A stretch of 64,000 nt of DNA from Agarophyton chilense (GCA_030374765.1 JARGXX010000068.1:2046001-2110000); one strand, 5' to 3'. Numbered from the stretch's first letter, positions 1 through 11,900 are shown. Notes: generated by a model from the sequence alone, not told the origin. Made by a program: numbers and translations.

Positions 1-194
1 CAATACGCAACTTCCATTCCTTACCATAATCAATGTCTCCTTGTTCTGCGTTTCATCCGCAAAGTAGGTTCCGGGCTACAATTATATATACGCAACATAT
101 AATGACAGGGGCCACTTCCCCTTTCCTCGACACTAACCTATCGAAAAAGTCGTGCTTCCATGCGTTGCTCTTCACGACTGTAAGATTATCTTTC

Positions 195-1480
195 GAGGCA
201 TCACTTCCGCTGGTTATGAAGAAGTCAATAAACCCGAATAAGCAGCAACTATTTAATCGTGTGGATGCCGATGGTTTGTAACGGACGGTGGTTTTGCTTT
301 ATATCGTCGAACTCATCAACACCAAAAACATATCCATCGGCAACGACCAAATCACCAGCATCCAACATCCATTCGACAAACCCAGGTTCTTACACTGCCG
401 TAAGAGTCAACCCTGCTGAAGAGGTTCCAATCCAAGTCTTCAGAACAGAACGTGGTGAAACTTTCACGGCGTAACGAATAATTTGGGATATTTCTGTGTC
501 GGGATCTCCGAAAATCAAGAGGTGAGATTCGCCACGAATTCGAGTACCAGATAGGTCTGTAAACCAAACCCCACCAGTGAGAGTCATGGAGACGATCAAT
601 TTCAGGAGATACATGCCGTACATCTGGGGACAAATAGATCTGATGATACGATTCCGAGCCTCCAACTGCTTTCTCGGGCTTCTCGACGCCCGGTATCTTG
701 CAAATAATTGCCTTGATTCTTCCGTGACATGCAAAAATGATTTGTGGTCGTTATTTGAAGCTACTCGGAAGGCAACCAGCATGAGTTCCACAGCTGTTCT
801 TATACCCCGTACGAAGTTCTTGTTTCACCAACGATGCAATACTCCTGTGATGACCACATCATAACCAAGCTTCACCGTATCAGCGATATCATCCGTGAGA
901 ATAACAATAAGGGAGCGAGGTATGAAGCCGACGTCATAATGCTGAACCTTATCTTGAACCTTGATCTATTGATACTCTGGACTTCTTGGAGCGATTTCGG
1001 TCTTTGCAGTGAAATTGTTACCGTAACATGGCTTTTTTTCTGGTCTCGGACACCGTGAAGAAAAATCAAACGCACCACTTTTTGGAAAATCGCCCGTAGC
1101 TAAGAATGATTGCTTGCAACTTGAACACAAAAACTCGCGTTGTTCCTCTCACAACACAATGTTATCTGTTCGTGTAGCGATATCAATTCTTGATATAATT
1201 TCATGAAGGTCACGGTTTTGCAATGAAACGAAATGTCTCTTCACAGTGTCTGGTGATGCCGGTAGATAAAAGAGTCGTGTATGTACATACTTCTTCGTGT
1301 CTCCGACTGAGTCATGCACAGTTCTAATTGCGCTTTCTGCCTTGGAAATTATTCTACAAGGATCACTGAAAATTGCGGTGACGACATGAGGAGCAGAATG
1401 CCCAACTGATATAAAGTCAATCTCCAGAGCATAGTTGGATTCATCATTGGCAGGTTGGCCATTTTCAGTTACGAGCAGTA
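195..1480 (-). pseudogene. MCM9-like replicative helicase, decayed
   Basis: MCM8/MCM9 proteins are AAA+ hexameric helicases used in homologous recombination. Reading from about 1470 down to 245 on the minus strand, one continuous frame gives the MCM order: the N-terminal fold, a zinc-binding segment with CSSC and later Cys residues (about 1030-1130), the OB-fold region with the phrase GFIPRSLIVI (about 905-935), the MCM box entry SICPQMYGMYLLKL, RGESHLL, Walker A, PRSV, SSAGLTLTAV and a Walker B-like VDEFDDI (about 300). The spacing and the REFLCSSCK segment resemble MCM9 more than MCM2-7. Five in-frame stops interrupt it, and Walker A reads GDPDTEIS instead of GDPGTGKS, so the ATPase is dead. 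No frameshift was needed until about 240, where similarity fades towards the window edge. The family call rests on remembered motifs; MCM8 is the alternative. Confidence 0.85.
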
Positions 1481-2099
1481 AATGCTAGACAAAATGCACG
1501 CCCCGTGCGAACACTGTGAAAGTAGTAGCCAAGTATTCGGCGAGGACGCGTAATCCACGATGCAGGGGGCAGAGGAGGGTGACTGAAAGAAAGGAAGCAG
1601 GCAACGAGTGAGAAAAGGTATTTTTGGTTTATGGCGTGCGATGGTGAGTGGCAGACGAAGCAATGAGCATAAAGTCCACCGTGGAGAGGAAGGTGGGGAG
1701 GTTCTTTGGATACTAATGAGGCGTCACCAGGAGCAGCGTCCAAAGCTCTAAAGGGGACCTAATAGCAGCAAGAGTGTGCGCACAAAGCTTCAAAGGCGCT
1801 CTTGCGACGAATGGAAGCTACACGCATTCAAAGCTATCTACCCGCAGCTTTGGATCGCTTTATGTGTCCTATTACTCGAGCAGCCGACAAGCAATCACGC
1901 ACTGAAAACACGTCTTAAAGAGCTGCCGGACGCAAAGACGCCCCGAACGGAGCCAGTGCCAGGCGTAGCCCACACGTAGCGCGTTTATGCCATGCACGTC
2001 CAAAAGGACGCGCGCGCGTGCAGCCGTTTCAAAAGTGGATGAATGTTAAGTATCACTGTGTCAGCCCACGGTTCTCTGCGAACGTTCGAAACACCCGAC
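1481..2099. other. Unassigned stretch beside the MCM9 relic
   Basis: Short overlapping reading frames occur on both strands, but none carries a motif I recognise. A GCGCGC-rich patch lies near 2010-2025. No gene, RNA or repeat can be supported here. Confidence 0.4.
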
Positions 2100-2299
2100 A
2101 GCTGCCACTCTTTCACTATTTATGCGCTCCCCCATCGTGCAACCTCTCCGCCGTCCCCACCGTTCGTTCTTCCCTCACTGTCGCAAACTCCCCACTGCTT
2201 ACAACCTTTTACCCAACACATCGGTGCCCCATCCTACTTTTCTCCTTGCTAGTGCTTGCTACCGCCCCGTCTCTCTGCCACCCTCAGCTCGACCCTGCT

Positions 2300-2322
2300 C
2301 ACACCACCACCACCACCACCAA
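2300..2322. repeat. CAC trinucleotide microsatellite
   Basis: About six to seven uninterrupted CAC/ACC units lie inside the G-poor tract. Confidence 0.9.
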
Positions 2323-2654
2323 CCCATCTCTTTCCTTCCCCAGCCCGTCGTCTTCCCTTTCTTGCAACATTATTCATCCATAAGCCCCAGCTCGCTGCGT
2401 ATCACACGTCTACTGCACTGCTCACGCCTGGGAATGTAAACGCATCCTTCCATCCTCATCCCCGCGCCACGCCCCCCCCCTCCTCCCTCCTCCTCTAGCG
2501 CTTTCACCAAAGCTGCATCCAATGCTGCACGCTACGCACCCACCTTTCGAAAACCAACGCTCCAACTGGCCGTTTTGTTGGAATACCCGCACCGACTGCT
2601 TCCAGATTTCTTTTAATTTTGCCTCAACTGTCGTCATTGTGATGCACATGTTCT

Positions 2655-2915
2655 TCACTGTCATCCCTAGTGCGACACACGTACCCCGATTTCCTGCTAA
2701 ATCCACTGCCAATCCCAACTTCGCCTTAGCAACTAGCGTTTGTACCACCATCAGCAGAACATAACCTACCGAAGCGAACCCGTCAACTAACCATGACCTT
2801 GCCAAATCCTCTTCACCGCCCAAATCACTGCGACAAACCTTCCTCGATTTCCTACCAATTCCAAGTCCAACCCCAACTCCGACTTCACAACCAACGATTG
2901 AACCACTACAACCAA
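2655..2915. repeat. Diverged tandem duplication, about 158-bp period
   Basis: A segment starting with GCGACA at 2672 recurs from 2830. Both copies share GCGACA, CGATTTCCT, then a CCAAYCCCAACT-type segment and a run ending near ACCACYA. By eye the two copies agree at about 70% of positions over some 100 bases. On the minus strand both translate to related peptides (VGNRG / AGNRG), so this could be the remains of an internally repetitive gene or just a minisatellite. Confidence 0.55.
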
Positions 2916-3340
2916 AACATCATCTGCCGCCGCAGCCCCGTTCGCATCTAACCCCCGCACCAACTTTCCCTTAACTACCGCCGCAACCCCTTGCGGTACT
3001 AAACTCTGCACCAACTAAAACTCAACCACCACCCCCACTTCAACTCTCTCTATGAACCCTACCACGAACCACAACTACAACAACCCCGCCTTCACCAACT
3101 TCCACTCCATCACTACTTCGACGGAAGCTTTTGCGGCACACCACACAACTGCTTGCACCACTCCGGCTGTTGTCGCCCCACTTCCTTTCCTTCAAAGTAT
3201 CGCCCTTCACCAACCCAACTTCTCCCTTCTCTGTGCCATTTCTAATCTCGCAGTTACATGGATCAACGCTTTCTTTCCCCAAAATCTGCATCGTACCTTC
3301 TACACGTCCTACCTCTCCCACCTAGAATTTTTACAAATTT

Positions 3341-3840
3341 ATGACTCTCCCCGACGACTGTGGGGCTCCCGGCCAATCCGTCATCTCTCTCTTCGTATCT
3401 GTCATAAACTCCTTCTCTCTGACTAACTTTTCGATTGTGGTAGCTATGACAAAGAGCGAGGAGCTGCTGCTTTTGGGTCGTATTCACATTTCGAGAATCA
3501 CAAATCCAGGCACAAAGTTGCGGCTTTTCCCTTTGAAAGGAAAGAAAAGCAGGTCGCAACCCGTTCGGCTTCACTTGTACTCTTGAATCAAACACGGAAG
3601 GATAAGAGCAATTGTTATCATGTGTGAACTCCACCATGTTTAAGAAACACACGTGCCCGAACTTCATTGTCTCTTAAATAGAGTATTGAAGTTGAGTGTA
3701 GGTTTCAGTGGCAACCAAGTGCAAACTTATTCTGTTGTAATAACCGTTCACCTTTGCTTCAAACGTTGGTGCCACTCGCAAAAGATCTTTGCCGAAACGA
3801 CTGGGATGTTTTCGTGACCCTTTCTGCCCATATTCTTCAA
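3341..3840. other. Unassigned stretch
   Basis: A 134-codon minus-strand frame (3263-3667) runs through here but matches nothing I recognise and overlaps the skewed tract. No other feature is seen. Confidence 0.35.
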
Positions 3841-4605
3841 CTATCTCCTCAGAGTACTGATCCGTGTTTTGCCTCGACCACCTACCACAAATGCAATAAG
3901 GCCGGAAACAAATGAGGAGGAAATCGAAGTTTCGGAGCTCACATCGTACGAATCATCCGCGTCAGAAACTGCTCTCCACACTCTCACTACAGGAGCACAA
4001 ACGCTGACACCTTCCCCAAAGTTGAAGAACGAAGCTATTCGTCCTTCTGCATCTCTTTCTGCGACAGTGATTGCTCTCCGAGCTCTACCTGGTGTATATG
4101 AGCATGCATTACTTCTATAATTCCCTGCAGCGACTACGAAGGTCAATCTTGCCCTTAAAGATGTATCTACTGCCGCATCTATGAACGTTGCGACCATTCA
4201 ACGAGATGGATATGATTCCGGGCCCGGTTTGCCCTTTGTGTATCGTTATTGCTAGCTGCACTCCAGGAACCACGTCGTGCGCGGTCCCCTCGTTTCGTTT
4301 CGAAAATACTCTAATGCTAACTAGTTTTATCCTTGGTGCTATCCCCAAGACTCTTTCACCGATTTTGGTACCTACACCAGTACCATGACTATGATCGTCT
4401 TCGCCAGACCTGTACCCGGCGCCAGGGGCCACCAGTATCTGCACTCGATCCCGCAGCTGCTCGCGACTGCTTCTGCAAGCAGTATCAATGATGTATACAG
4501 TCACACCCAACCCGCCTCTGGTGGAACACTTTCGGGCAATATGTTGCTCACTCAAATCCACTGAGATTAAATCCCATGCTACTGCCCTGTGCGGTTTTCA
4601 TTGAA
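3841..4605 (-). pseudogene. Subtilisin-like serine protease (proteinase K type), decayed
   Basis: Peptidase S8 enzymes are secreted or vacuolar proteases with an Asp-His-Ser triad. Reading on the minus strand, the entry segment WDLISVD and GVTVYIIDTA give the Asp block (about 4470-4500). DDHSHGTGVG gives the His block (about 4385-4400), and GIAPRIKLVSIRV follows. FVVAAGN carries the oxyanion Asn (about 4115-4135), then ITVAERD and ASFFNFG, and ETSISSSFVSGL is the Ser block (about 3895-3930). The Ser motif has lost its leading Gly (normally GTSMA) and the N- and C-terminal halves lie in different frames, joined near 4190-4200. No complete propeptide or start is visible, so this is a pseudogene of a proteinase-K-like subtilase. 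Confidence 0.85.
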
Positions 4606-5090
4606 CGACAGTGGTGAAATCATTTTGAATGATCTCTGTCGCGCTGGAATCATTTCGTTTGATAAACGATTGCCATTTTTCTCGGCTTCAGTGTACAACA
4701 AAGTTGCTAGTTGGATCATCTGGTCCTGATGAACAGCGATAAATCGTCAGATTCGTCGAATCAGTCTAAGAGCCTTGCTTCCGCATTTGGCCTTGATCAT
4801 CTTTAAGTGGTCAAAGAGTATCACATGTATACACCAATTTTTTATAAGATAGTGAACTCCTTTGTTTTGGGCGAACTCTGATTGTCATCTCAAGGCCCTG
4901 ATGGCCGTCATCCCAGAAAATCACATCTCCACCGTCGTTGGCACGAGGCTGCAGTTGTTCCACGCCCCAGCCAATTCTGCACAGCTCGCTCCTTCCGGGC
5001 CCGAGCCGGAAATTGAGCAACCGACTCCCGCCGACTAACTGGCCACTGTTGCGTATTAATACGAGAGAAATACATGATCTGCTTTGATGT
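4606..5090. other. Unassigned stretch
   Basis: A 129-codon minus-strand frame spans 4811-5200 with no recognisable domain. It may be remnant upstream sequence of the subtilase gene or chance. Nothing else is seen. Confidence 0.35.
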
Positions 5091-5810
5091 TTGGGGTTAA
5101 ATGTCTCCATGAACAACGAGTTCTTCAACCGACGCTTCTTCGAGTTCGAAAAGCATCTAATGGATCTTTCTCGCGAGGTGTCATCGGCGAAGCTCTGCAA
5201 GCGCGATATCGGAAACGAGCGATTAAAACCGGCGCCGAAGGGACGAAGAGCTAACTATCGCGACGTGTTCAGCAAATACTTCTTTTGTGGGTGTCGGACC
5301 GTTTTCTCGGTTTGTATCGCAGAAGCTCCAGTTCACCAACATGCTCGCACCCTTTATCTTTATCATCACGCCGAATCAGTCACTGAGGTGCTGCATGAGC
5401 TGGGGGGAACAAGTGAATGGTAGTCTTGTGCCGCTGGACACTGTTGAGCGTCTTCTGAGTGAGATGACGGCGATGAAGGAACGTGATAGCCATCTGGAAG
5501 AACTCGTTATGTGACAGTTTAAAGAAGTGAGGGAGCGAAAACACAAATGGGATCAGAATATGATGTAGGAGACCAAGAACGTGAGGGAGAGAGAGCGCCG
5601 GTTGAAGGGTCGTATTTCGCAGCTAGCAAGAGCTTTGAAGGGACTGCAGAGGGAGAAGGGGGGTGAAAAAGGGATAAAAGAGGAAGAGGAGATTGGGATG
5701 GAGTCTTATTTACGACCAGTCGAAGGGCCAAAGGGGTATCACGGGAATGACGGGAGGGTGGGGAAAAAGAGGGTAATAACTGCGGTAGATTGGGACAGAG
5801 ATTGAGAAGG
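5091..5810 (+). pseudogene. Possible decayed coiled-coil protein gene
   Basis: Two overlapping plus-strand frames (5091-5423 and 5287-5514) are followed in the second frame by Glu/Arg/Lys-rich heptad-like sequence (PLDTVERLLSEM, then RERERRLKGRISQLARAL). This would read through to about 5800 if a stop at 5512 and another at about 5561 are ignored. The charged heptad pattern suggests a coiled coil. I recognise no family, and the purine-rich composition alone could produce such a translation, so this is a weak call. Confidence 0.3.
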
Positions 5811-6866
5811 AAGATTGATAGTGCAGGGAAGTGCAAGACGATATTGGAGAGTGTTATGGAGGTGGAGGAGGGGGTTGGGGCGATAGGGCGTTTGGGAGAT
5901 GGGAAGAATAAGTGCGGAGGCGGAGAGAACTGAGTGAGCCGAGGCAAGGGGTGGGAGAGGGTAGAGATTGTACCCCGGTAGTTTCATGCAATTTTGTTTC
6001 CGGTTAAGCAATGGCCGGATACAGAATGAGTTTCGGGTTCCGATGTGGGGGAAGGCAGTTGTTTAAGTAAATATGTTTTGACAAAAAAATGATTGCTGAA
6101 CGGTGATGCTGGTGACGTTCGTGAGTGTTAAACTAGAGAGAAAATGATTCAGATATTAAACTACTATCGAACTGCGACTAGCAGTGTTGGTTCTAGGGGG
6201 AGTGGTAACGACATTTCCAAGAAATTGAAGTTTCTACTTTACAACTGGTGTGAACTGGCGCGAACTGCAATTCCACTAAAATTTTCAGGAGTTTGCGCTC
6301 CAACATAGCTCTCTGGCACACTAAACTAGCATTCCGAGAACACAGACAGGAGATCCCAGCGCCTCGCCATTGATATTTACTTGGCTCGAGTGACGCTTCT
6401 CCCTTAGAATCAGGTAGGCACCGCCAGGATACTAAGTTACCCCCTTTCATACATTAGTTCCACCGATTGGTCTTCAAGACATCGTTTCCGTAGCTCTGGC
6501 CTGTAGAACGACAAAATAAACGCCCGCCCATTGCACCAAGTACTCTGGGAGCGGCGCCGTCAAGAATACCAACCTTAGGACCCGTTCTACCACGCTACCT
6601 CAGGCTGAGACCAGTAAGCTGACCCACCAGTCATTGCGTTACACAGCCTCACCTGTAGAAGCATGGCTCATATCTGGGGATCCACGCTGATACATTGTGT
6701 ACCCAAATGGTGGGGAGAGAAACAAAACCAGAAAAAGGAGGTTGCCTGTGGTGTGGTCTCTTATTTTCGTTGTGGTGGATCTTGGTTGGATCTCATTGGG
6801 GAATGGAATTGCCGTTCTGCATATGAGCTGCCCACCAACTTGGTTAGAATATGGTACTGCTGAAAT
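5811..6866. other. G-rich then unassigned stretch
   Basis: The plus strand is very G-rich and C-poor at about 5520-5950, the opposite skew to 2.1-3.3 kb. From 6000 to 6860 only short unrecognised frames occur. This part may include the 3' remains of the minus-strand Ty3 relic that follows. Confidence 0.35.
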
Positions 6867-8304
6867 CTAGTGGTCTGGGGCGGACAGCATAGTTGAGGGA
6901 GTCGACGGTGGTTTCGAAGGTAACCCACCAGATACTGAATTTGACCAGTTGGAGCTGGGAAGCGAATGTTCACCAACCTGAGAGGTGTCAATAAGATGGA
7001 TCGCTTTCCCATGAGGTGTGTGCCCGACTGATCCGCTATCTGTCTTGCATGCTTCTTTGATGCCGAATACTGACCATTTCGGTTTATCCTTTGTTCCTTT
7101 TAGTGGGGGGGTCACAGTCGTCTTCCCCATTTGTAGCGAATTCTCTTGGCCCTGCGCATAATGCGCAAATGCGTTTCAGTCCACTTTACATTTTGTACCA
7201 GGGTAATTTCTCACCTGAGACCTAATTGGTTTGCCAATGTTCTCAGCATACATTGAGTTTAACCTTGTGGTAGTAAAAACGCTACCGCGTCGGAACGCGA
7301 TTGCCCAAAGCCAGCGTGCGGAATCCAACTCGGTTTCTCCCGCTCGATGAAGGTGTGTGAGCACCTCAGAGTAGGCCTCCTCAATCATCTCATCTGCTGC
7401 GTAGGTTTTCCAAAACCGGCCTGATTTTTGAGGTAAAAATAAAATAACCACGTCGCGGGACCTTCTGAACACCCATTTTGATCACAATCTATCTTGAACC
7501 TCTGAAGGAAGTCTATGAGAGCGATGAAGTCATCCCCCGAAAAACGGGTATCCCCCATCGTGAAACTAAGTTTCCAGTGACCCTTAGTTGTCTTCTTAGC
7601 AACTTCATTGGTATACTCAGAGCTGTTGTTCTCCAACCTATAGGTGTGATATTCGACCGTCTTTCTAAAAAGGTCTTTCAATGTAAGGATCACTTGTTGG
7701 TCGATATCGACGACGGAATCTGACTCCGACGAGTCATGCCGTTTGGTATTACATTTGCGGATATCTTTCCCCTTCTTACGACAGGGGTCCTTCCTGCGTC
7801 TCCGTAAATCTTTTCGGCTGTCATCCATTGAAGAACCTGATTTGGTTTCCGATCTCAAAGAGGCAAGCTCCGACCGGTGCCCCTTTCTCTTTGCCCTTTT
7901 GTTTTTTTCTTACCAAATGGTCGTCGAAGTCGCTTCTCTTCTGAGCCTAACGACCCATCTTTACCACCAAGGTCTTCACAAATGATTCCCTCGGCAGTTC
8001 TACCATTAGGTTTCGGTTGGTAGTAATGCCCTGCGCCCTCAATCGCCTCCGGACCTCTCGGAATCTGGTCGTGCGGCTTTTCAATAATTTGTGAATGTGT
8101 GAGGTTGCTTTGGAGATCACAAAAAACACCATGAGGTTTCTGAAAAGGGGCTTTGGCCTCCACTTTGACTGTGTTTTCTTTCGCCCCAAGTTTGGGTTGG
8201 AAAACCCCATGATTCTGGAAGGATAGCATTACCAAATGGTCGATTTGTTTTCTTACCTCGTTCTCGAGGTAGTTGCTTATAAATACCGACACACGGTGCA
8301 TCAA
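6867..8304 (-). pseudogene. Ty3/gypsy gag relic
   Basis: Gag forms the particle of LTR retrotransposons. On the minus strand three frames line up as one broken gag: an upstream Gly/Lys-rich part (7855-8304); the core with FSGDDFIALIDFLQRFK and GCSEGPATWLF (7385-7858), which fits the retrotransposon gag pattern of capsid-like helices; and a continuation with MIEEAYSEVLTHLHRAGETELD and AIAFRRGS (7176-7472). The tail towards 6867 is Ser/Pro-rich. Frame changes and stops make it non-functional. No protease or reverse transcriptase follows at lower coordinates, so only the 5' half of the element survives. It is similar in style to the gags near 53.3 and 60.8 kb. Confidence 0.65.
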
Positions 8305-9159
8305 TTACTGATAGGCCCAATAAACCACTACAAGGGTAATCGCATCAATATTCAGATACGAAATAGAAGAGAATGGCTAATAAGACCAGAATGCTCATTG
8401 ATGAGAAAATGCTTTAGAACGAAAGCTTGGAAACGGGAGATGGCAGCACTAATAAATGTAAGAGGATGTGAGTGGAAGTAGTATAAAATCAAGACTATAA
8501 CGCGGAGAAGACAAAAAACGAGGAATGAAGGGCCTGAGGATCGAAAAAAGAGCACTACTAAAGCGGACAGACGATGAAGAAAAAACAGACACAAAAAGAG
8601 GAACCAGATGTAGTTAGTGTCCATACAACCGAGTGTTCGACCTCGAGAGAAGCCAAAATGGCCCCATATGGGGCCGAAATTTCTTTTAAGAAAAGGTGAG
8701 ATTCATTGAAGATACGAATTCTCAAGTTTAGAGCCGAAATGAAGAAAACAAAAAATGAAAAACGTACATATTTCTCATTGACGAAAAGCCTCGGGAGTAT
8801 ATTCAAAGGGAGCTTCATTATTTTTTTTAAAACGATAAAATTTTGGTGTAGCGAGCTTAAGTATTCGCAAGAAAGACAACAATGAAGTATTTTTGCTCTC
8901 AACTGATCAAAAGAAAACACGTCGAAAGGAAATGCCTCTTTAAAGCTTCTAGTAATGCATACGTCAAAACTTGAGGCCATGAGAGGAAGAGTGTTCAGCA
9001 ATTTGTTCCAGGTATGCAGGGTTTGTAGATTGACTTTATTGATTTATTACAGAGAGAAAAGTCCTCATATCAAGCCAATTCATCTCATATGAGACCATCG
9101 GTCGTAAAGAAACAAGGGGAGACTGGGGAAATTTCGAAAGAGAATGAAGCAATTTTACG
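8305..9159. other. AT-rich non-coding stretch
   Basis: The plus strand is A-rich and only a weak hydrophobic minus-strand frame (8558-9001) is open. This could be the 5' untranslated or LTR part of the neighbouring Ty3 gag relic, but no matching second LTR was found. Confidence 0.35.
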
Positions 9160-9600
9160 AAAGAGATCTTCCTACTTGTGCCGACACTTCTTCATAGTAG
9201 ATACATCATGGCGTTGAACCCCGGTGATCTGATAACTGTAATATCCATTATAACTGTGTACTGTGTGCTAGAAGTGAGCTGGTTCATCTCACAGATGCGA
9301 CGAGCAGGAACTTATTTTATCTATTACCCTTTTGCCCCCCGGTGAGTAGTGCGGGCGTGAAAAGACACCGCAGAGTGTATTACATTTTCTCTGAGCTCTA
9401 CAGCACTACAATTGACGTTAAATTAAGATAAATAACTGGTAAAGGAAGCTTCTGAAAGGTTTTCTACTTGAAGCGAAGAGGCGTCTCCCACCAATCTCGA
9501 CTCGTTCCTTCGCTCTCAATTCATTTCTCTACACCCACGGTTTCCTACAAAAAATTTGATCTTACAAATTCTGTGAACGAAACAGTCGTAACAGTAGTTG
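9160..9600 (+). repeat. Copia-2 5' LTR (approximate)
   Basis: Its left part (about 9215-9375) resembles 15200-15355, and its right part (about 9380-9595) resembles 26635-26850. The right part shares CTCYACAGCACTA, AACTGGTAAAG-like and AATTCTGTGAACG segments. It is followed by GATTCTGAGAGC, reminiscent of the copia primer-binding context, and by the gag start at 9654. Confidence 0.55.
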
Positions 9601-9653
9601 CTACAACAAACCGGATTCTGAGAGCTTTGTTTCGACAATAACATATACCCTGT

Positions 9654-10839
9654 ATGGCTTCGTCTACCCGCGCGCAGGTGTAACCTATATATGATCGCCT
9701 TCAGCGCCCCTCGACAATTATTGAGTCCCAGACAGAAGCAGGAATGCAACAGAGGGACTATGATTTCTTTGTGTTTAGCATGTACCTCGTTGTCGATGAG
9801 AGTGTTTCATTGATCCCACTTTTTCAATACCATAACTATGAGGTCGAACGAACCTTGAAGAGAATCCTAACATCACCGGTAGTAGTATTAATCTTTGATC
9901 CTGGACTTTTTCAGGTACCATTATTTACGGCTCAACTTATCCGGGATGTCTTTGAATTTTATGAATTGGACAAAATTTCTGATGTGTTGATCACTTCTTT
10001 GGTTTCGTCTTCGACAGAGACAGTAATCCGGTCTATCTTGACCTGTCTCTAGTTCATGATCTTCACAGATGCCTCCATGGGCACGATGAGAGCAGGAATA
10101 GAGCTCTATCATAGTACTAGATCTACTTCGCGCGTCCTAGGGAATGATGGTGGTCATTCAACCTCTACTACAAGTCGTCATTTTACGGAAACTGGAGGGA
10201 GTGAGTCTCTTTTTGTCTCCCTTCACCAGTCCCCGGACTCAGACCAGAAGGATGATGATACAGAACCCAACAGAGGTTTACACAGAGAAGCTGGCATCAC
10301 TCCTCCCGATTTCATCCGTAGAAGTCAAAAACCAACGCAGTGTGTCTTCTGCAGCCATTCATGGTCAATCCATCACCGAAAATACTCAAAAGGTGAGTTT
10401 TGTTCTCCAACACTTCAAGGACAGCCGCCTAAAGCAAGAGCTTAACCAGTCTATTGAGGTCACCCTACGAGACTACAGCGTCTGTGCTCGGCAGCAACGT
10501 TTTAATCCGTCACAGAATGCTGATTATTTCGTAAGTATACTGGGTAATCCAGCCCGCATTTTTTTCTTCAACAATGCAAGTGATGATATGGCATTCGAAG
10601 ATACGGCGAAGCTCGTAGTTACTGAGGACAACATCAAAGCTCGCCAGTTGCAAGTGTACGACAAGCTGAGCACTCTGAGCATCGGGAAGTTCATGGCTGA
10701 GAAGGTATTCAGTTCTGTCTCAGGAGGGTTGACAAAGATAGTCATTGTCATCGAAGAACTTTCTCCTCAGTGTCCTCCGAGAGTTCACTCTGAAGCCCAT
10801 AAGATTGAGTATCTTAACGAAGTTTTACTTGGTCTGTAA
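9654..10839 (+). pseudogene. Copia-2 gag, N-terminal and central part
   Basis: An ATG at 9654 begins a frame stopped after nine codons. The next long stretch (10144-10839) reads like a copia gag, with an alternation of charged helices and the phrases KARQLQVYDKLSTLSIGKFM and GGLTKIVIVIEELSPQCPP. It is the structural polyprotein of the element. Interruptions near 10050-10150 and the early stop make it non-functional. Confidence 0.6.
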
Positions 10840-11900
10840 TGTTCAAAGCTGCCGATCAGAAACATCGTGACGTCGAAGTATACCTTTAACGGCTTCTTTA
10901 CCGCTCTTCGCGAAAACCTATAGCTGGAAGAAGAAATTGAAGAAGCGAACCGGTCTACCGGAACTCATCTTGTCGAGGACCAAACCTTCTTCCAATAGTA
11001 CGGAAGAAACCCGTGGCATGTTCGAAAGCATGATCCTGGCAAGGACTTTCGTCATCAAAAAACACGCTATCGGATGTCTACATTCCGAACTTTTCGTTGG
11101 TTTGAAGAAAGGCGACGGAAGAACGAATGTCACAGGTGCCGTGTCACTTGGCAGCCCGGCCATCGCTGCAAGCCAGGTTCTATTTGTAGCCAGGTCCGCC
11201 ATTGCTTGAAGAACGGTGAACCCGCTGTTCACATCGTTTCTGAGCTATTACTTGGCATGGAGGGAGAGATCTCTACATCTGATGAAGTCTCGGACTTCCA
11301 TAATGAAGATGAGCCCGACAGTAGCGAGAACTAATTCCGTCAAATTTGGCGAACTGATGATGGGGAAGGCTACCGAAAAAGGCCCCTGACATTGCAACAA
11401 CCAATAAAGCGCGGTATACCAGCTACTTAGCAGATTCAATGAGTAGCCACGTCAATTCCCTCAGTGACCCGGGCCCGATAGATAGCTTTCCACTCACCTA
11501 CTCACCGGAGGTGCAAAAAATTCATTCAGGATGTTGATGTATTGGATTTTCACTTGAGGTCCATTTTGAAAGAATATCGACGTTCTAGATTACATGGGTT
11601 CTGCGAGGATATTGGAGCACAGAGGTCTGTCATGGGCAGTAAAGAACGACAACGGATGCATTATGAACAGAATGGTAGTATCCCAGTGCTCATGAAAAAA
11701 CCTGTCACGGCGAGGTTCCGCTTCGCTGATACCACCTCTGACTCTCTTGGCCAAATCATTCTGCCTTTGGCGACGCCAGCCAATGTTTTCCTTATACTAG
11801 TAAACTGGATTTCGTCAAGGCGGAAATACCTGCACTCTTGGGTGTGGATGTTCTTGACAAAGAATCTCTGATCTTTGACACAATTTCCAATCGATTGAGG
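10840..11900 (+). pseudogene. Copia-2 gag C-terminus with zinc knuckle, and protease
   Basis: A nucleocapsid-like knuckle, CHRCRVTWQPGHRCKPGSIC, lies at about 11130-11195 inside the frame 11074-11334. The frame 11542-11871 follows with FCEDIGAQRSVMGSKE, which fits the active-site region of copia-type aspartic proteases (D-x-G-A). SLGQIILPL and a C-terminal segment come next. Several frame changes separate the pieces, so both are inactive. Confidence 0.55.

Larger units (their letters stand above)
2100..3340. other. G-poor, C/T/A-rich tract (strong strand asymmetry)
   Basis: Over roughly 1.2 kb the plus strand carries very little G (often 2-8 per 60 bases) and abundant C. Several frames therefore stay open on both strands without resembling a protein; the low-complexity Pro/Ser/Thr/His translations look like composition artefacts. 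The tract contains a CAC microsatellite and a diverged tandem duplication, listed separately. I see no gene. Confidence 0.6.

Noticed and set aside
2018-2498. Several overlapping Pro/Ser/His-rich frames
   Set aside because: Direct consequence of the G-poor composition; all three frames stay open together.
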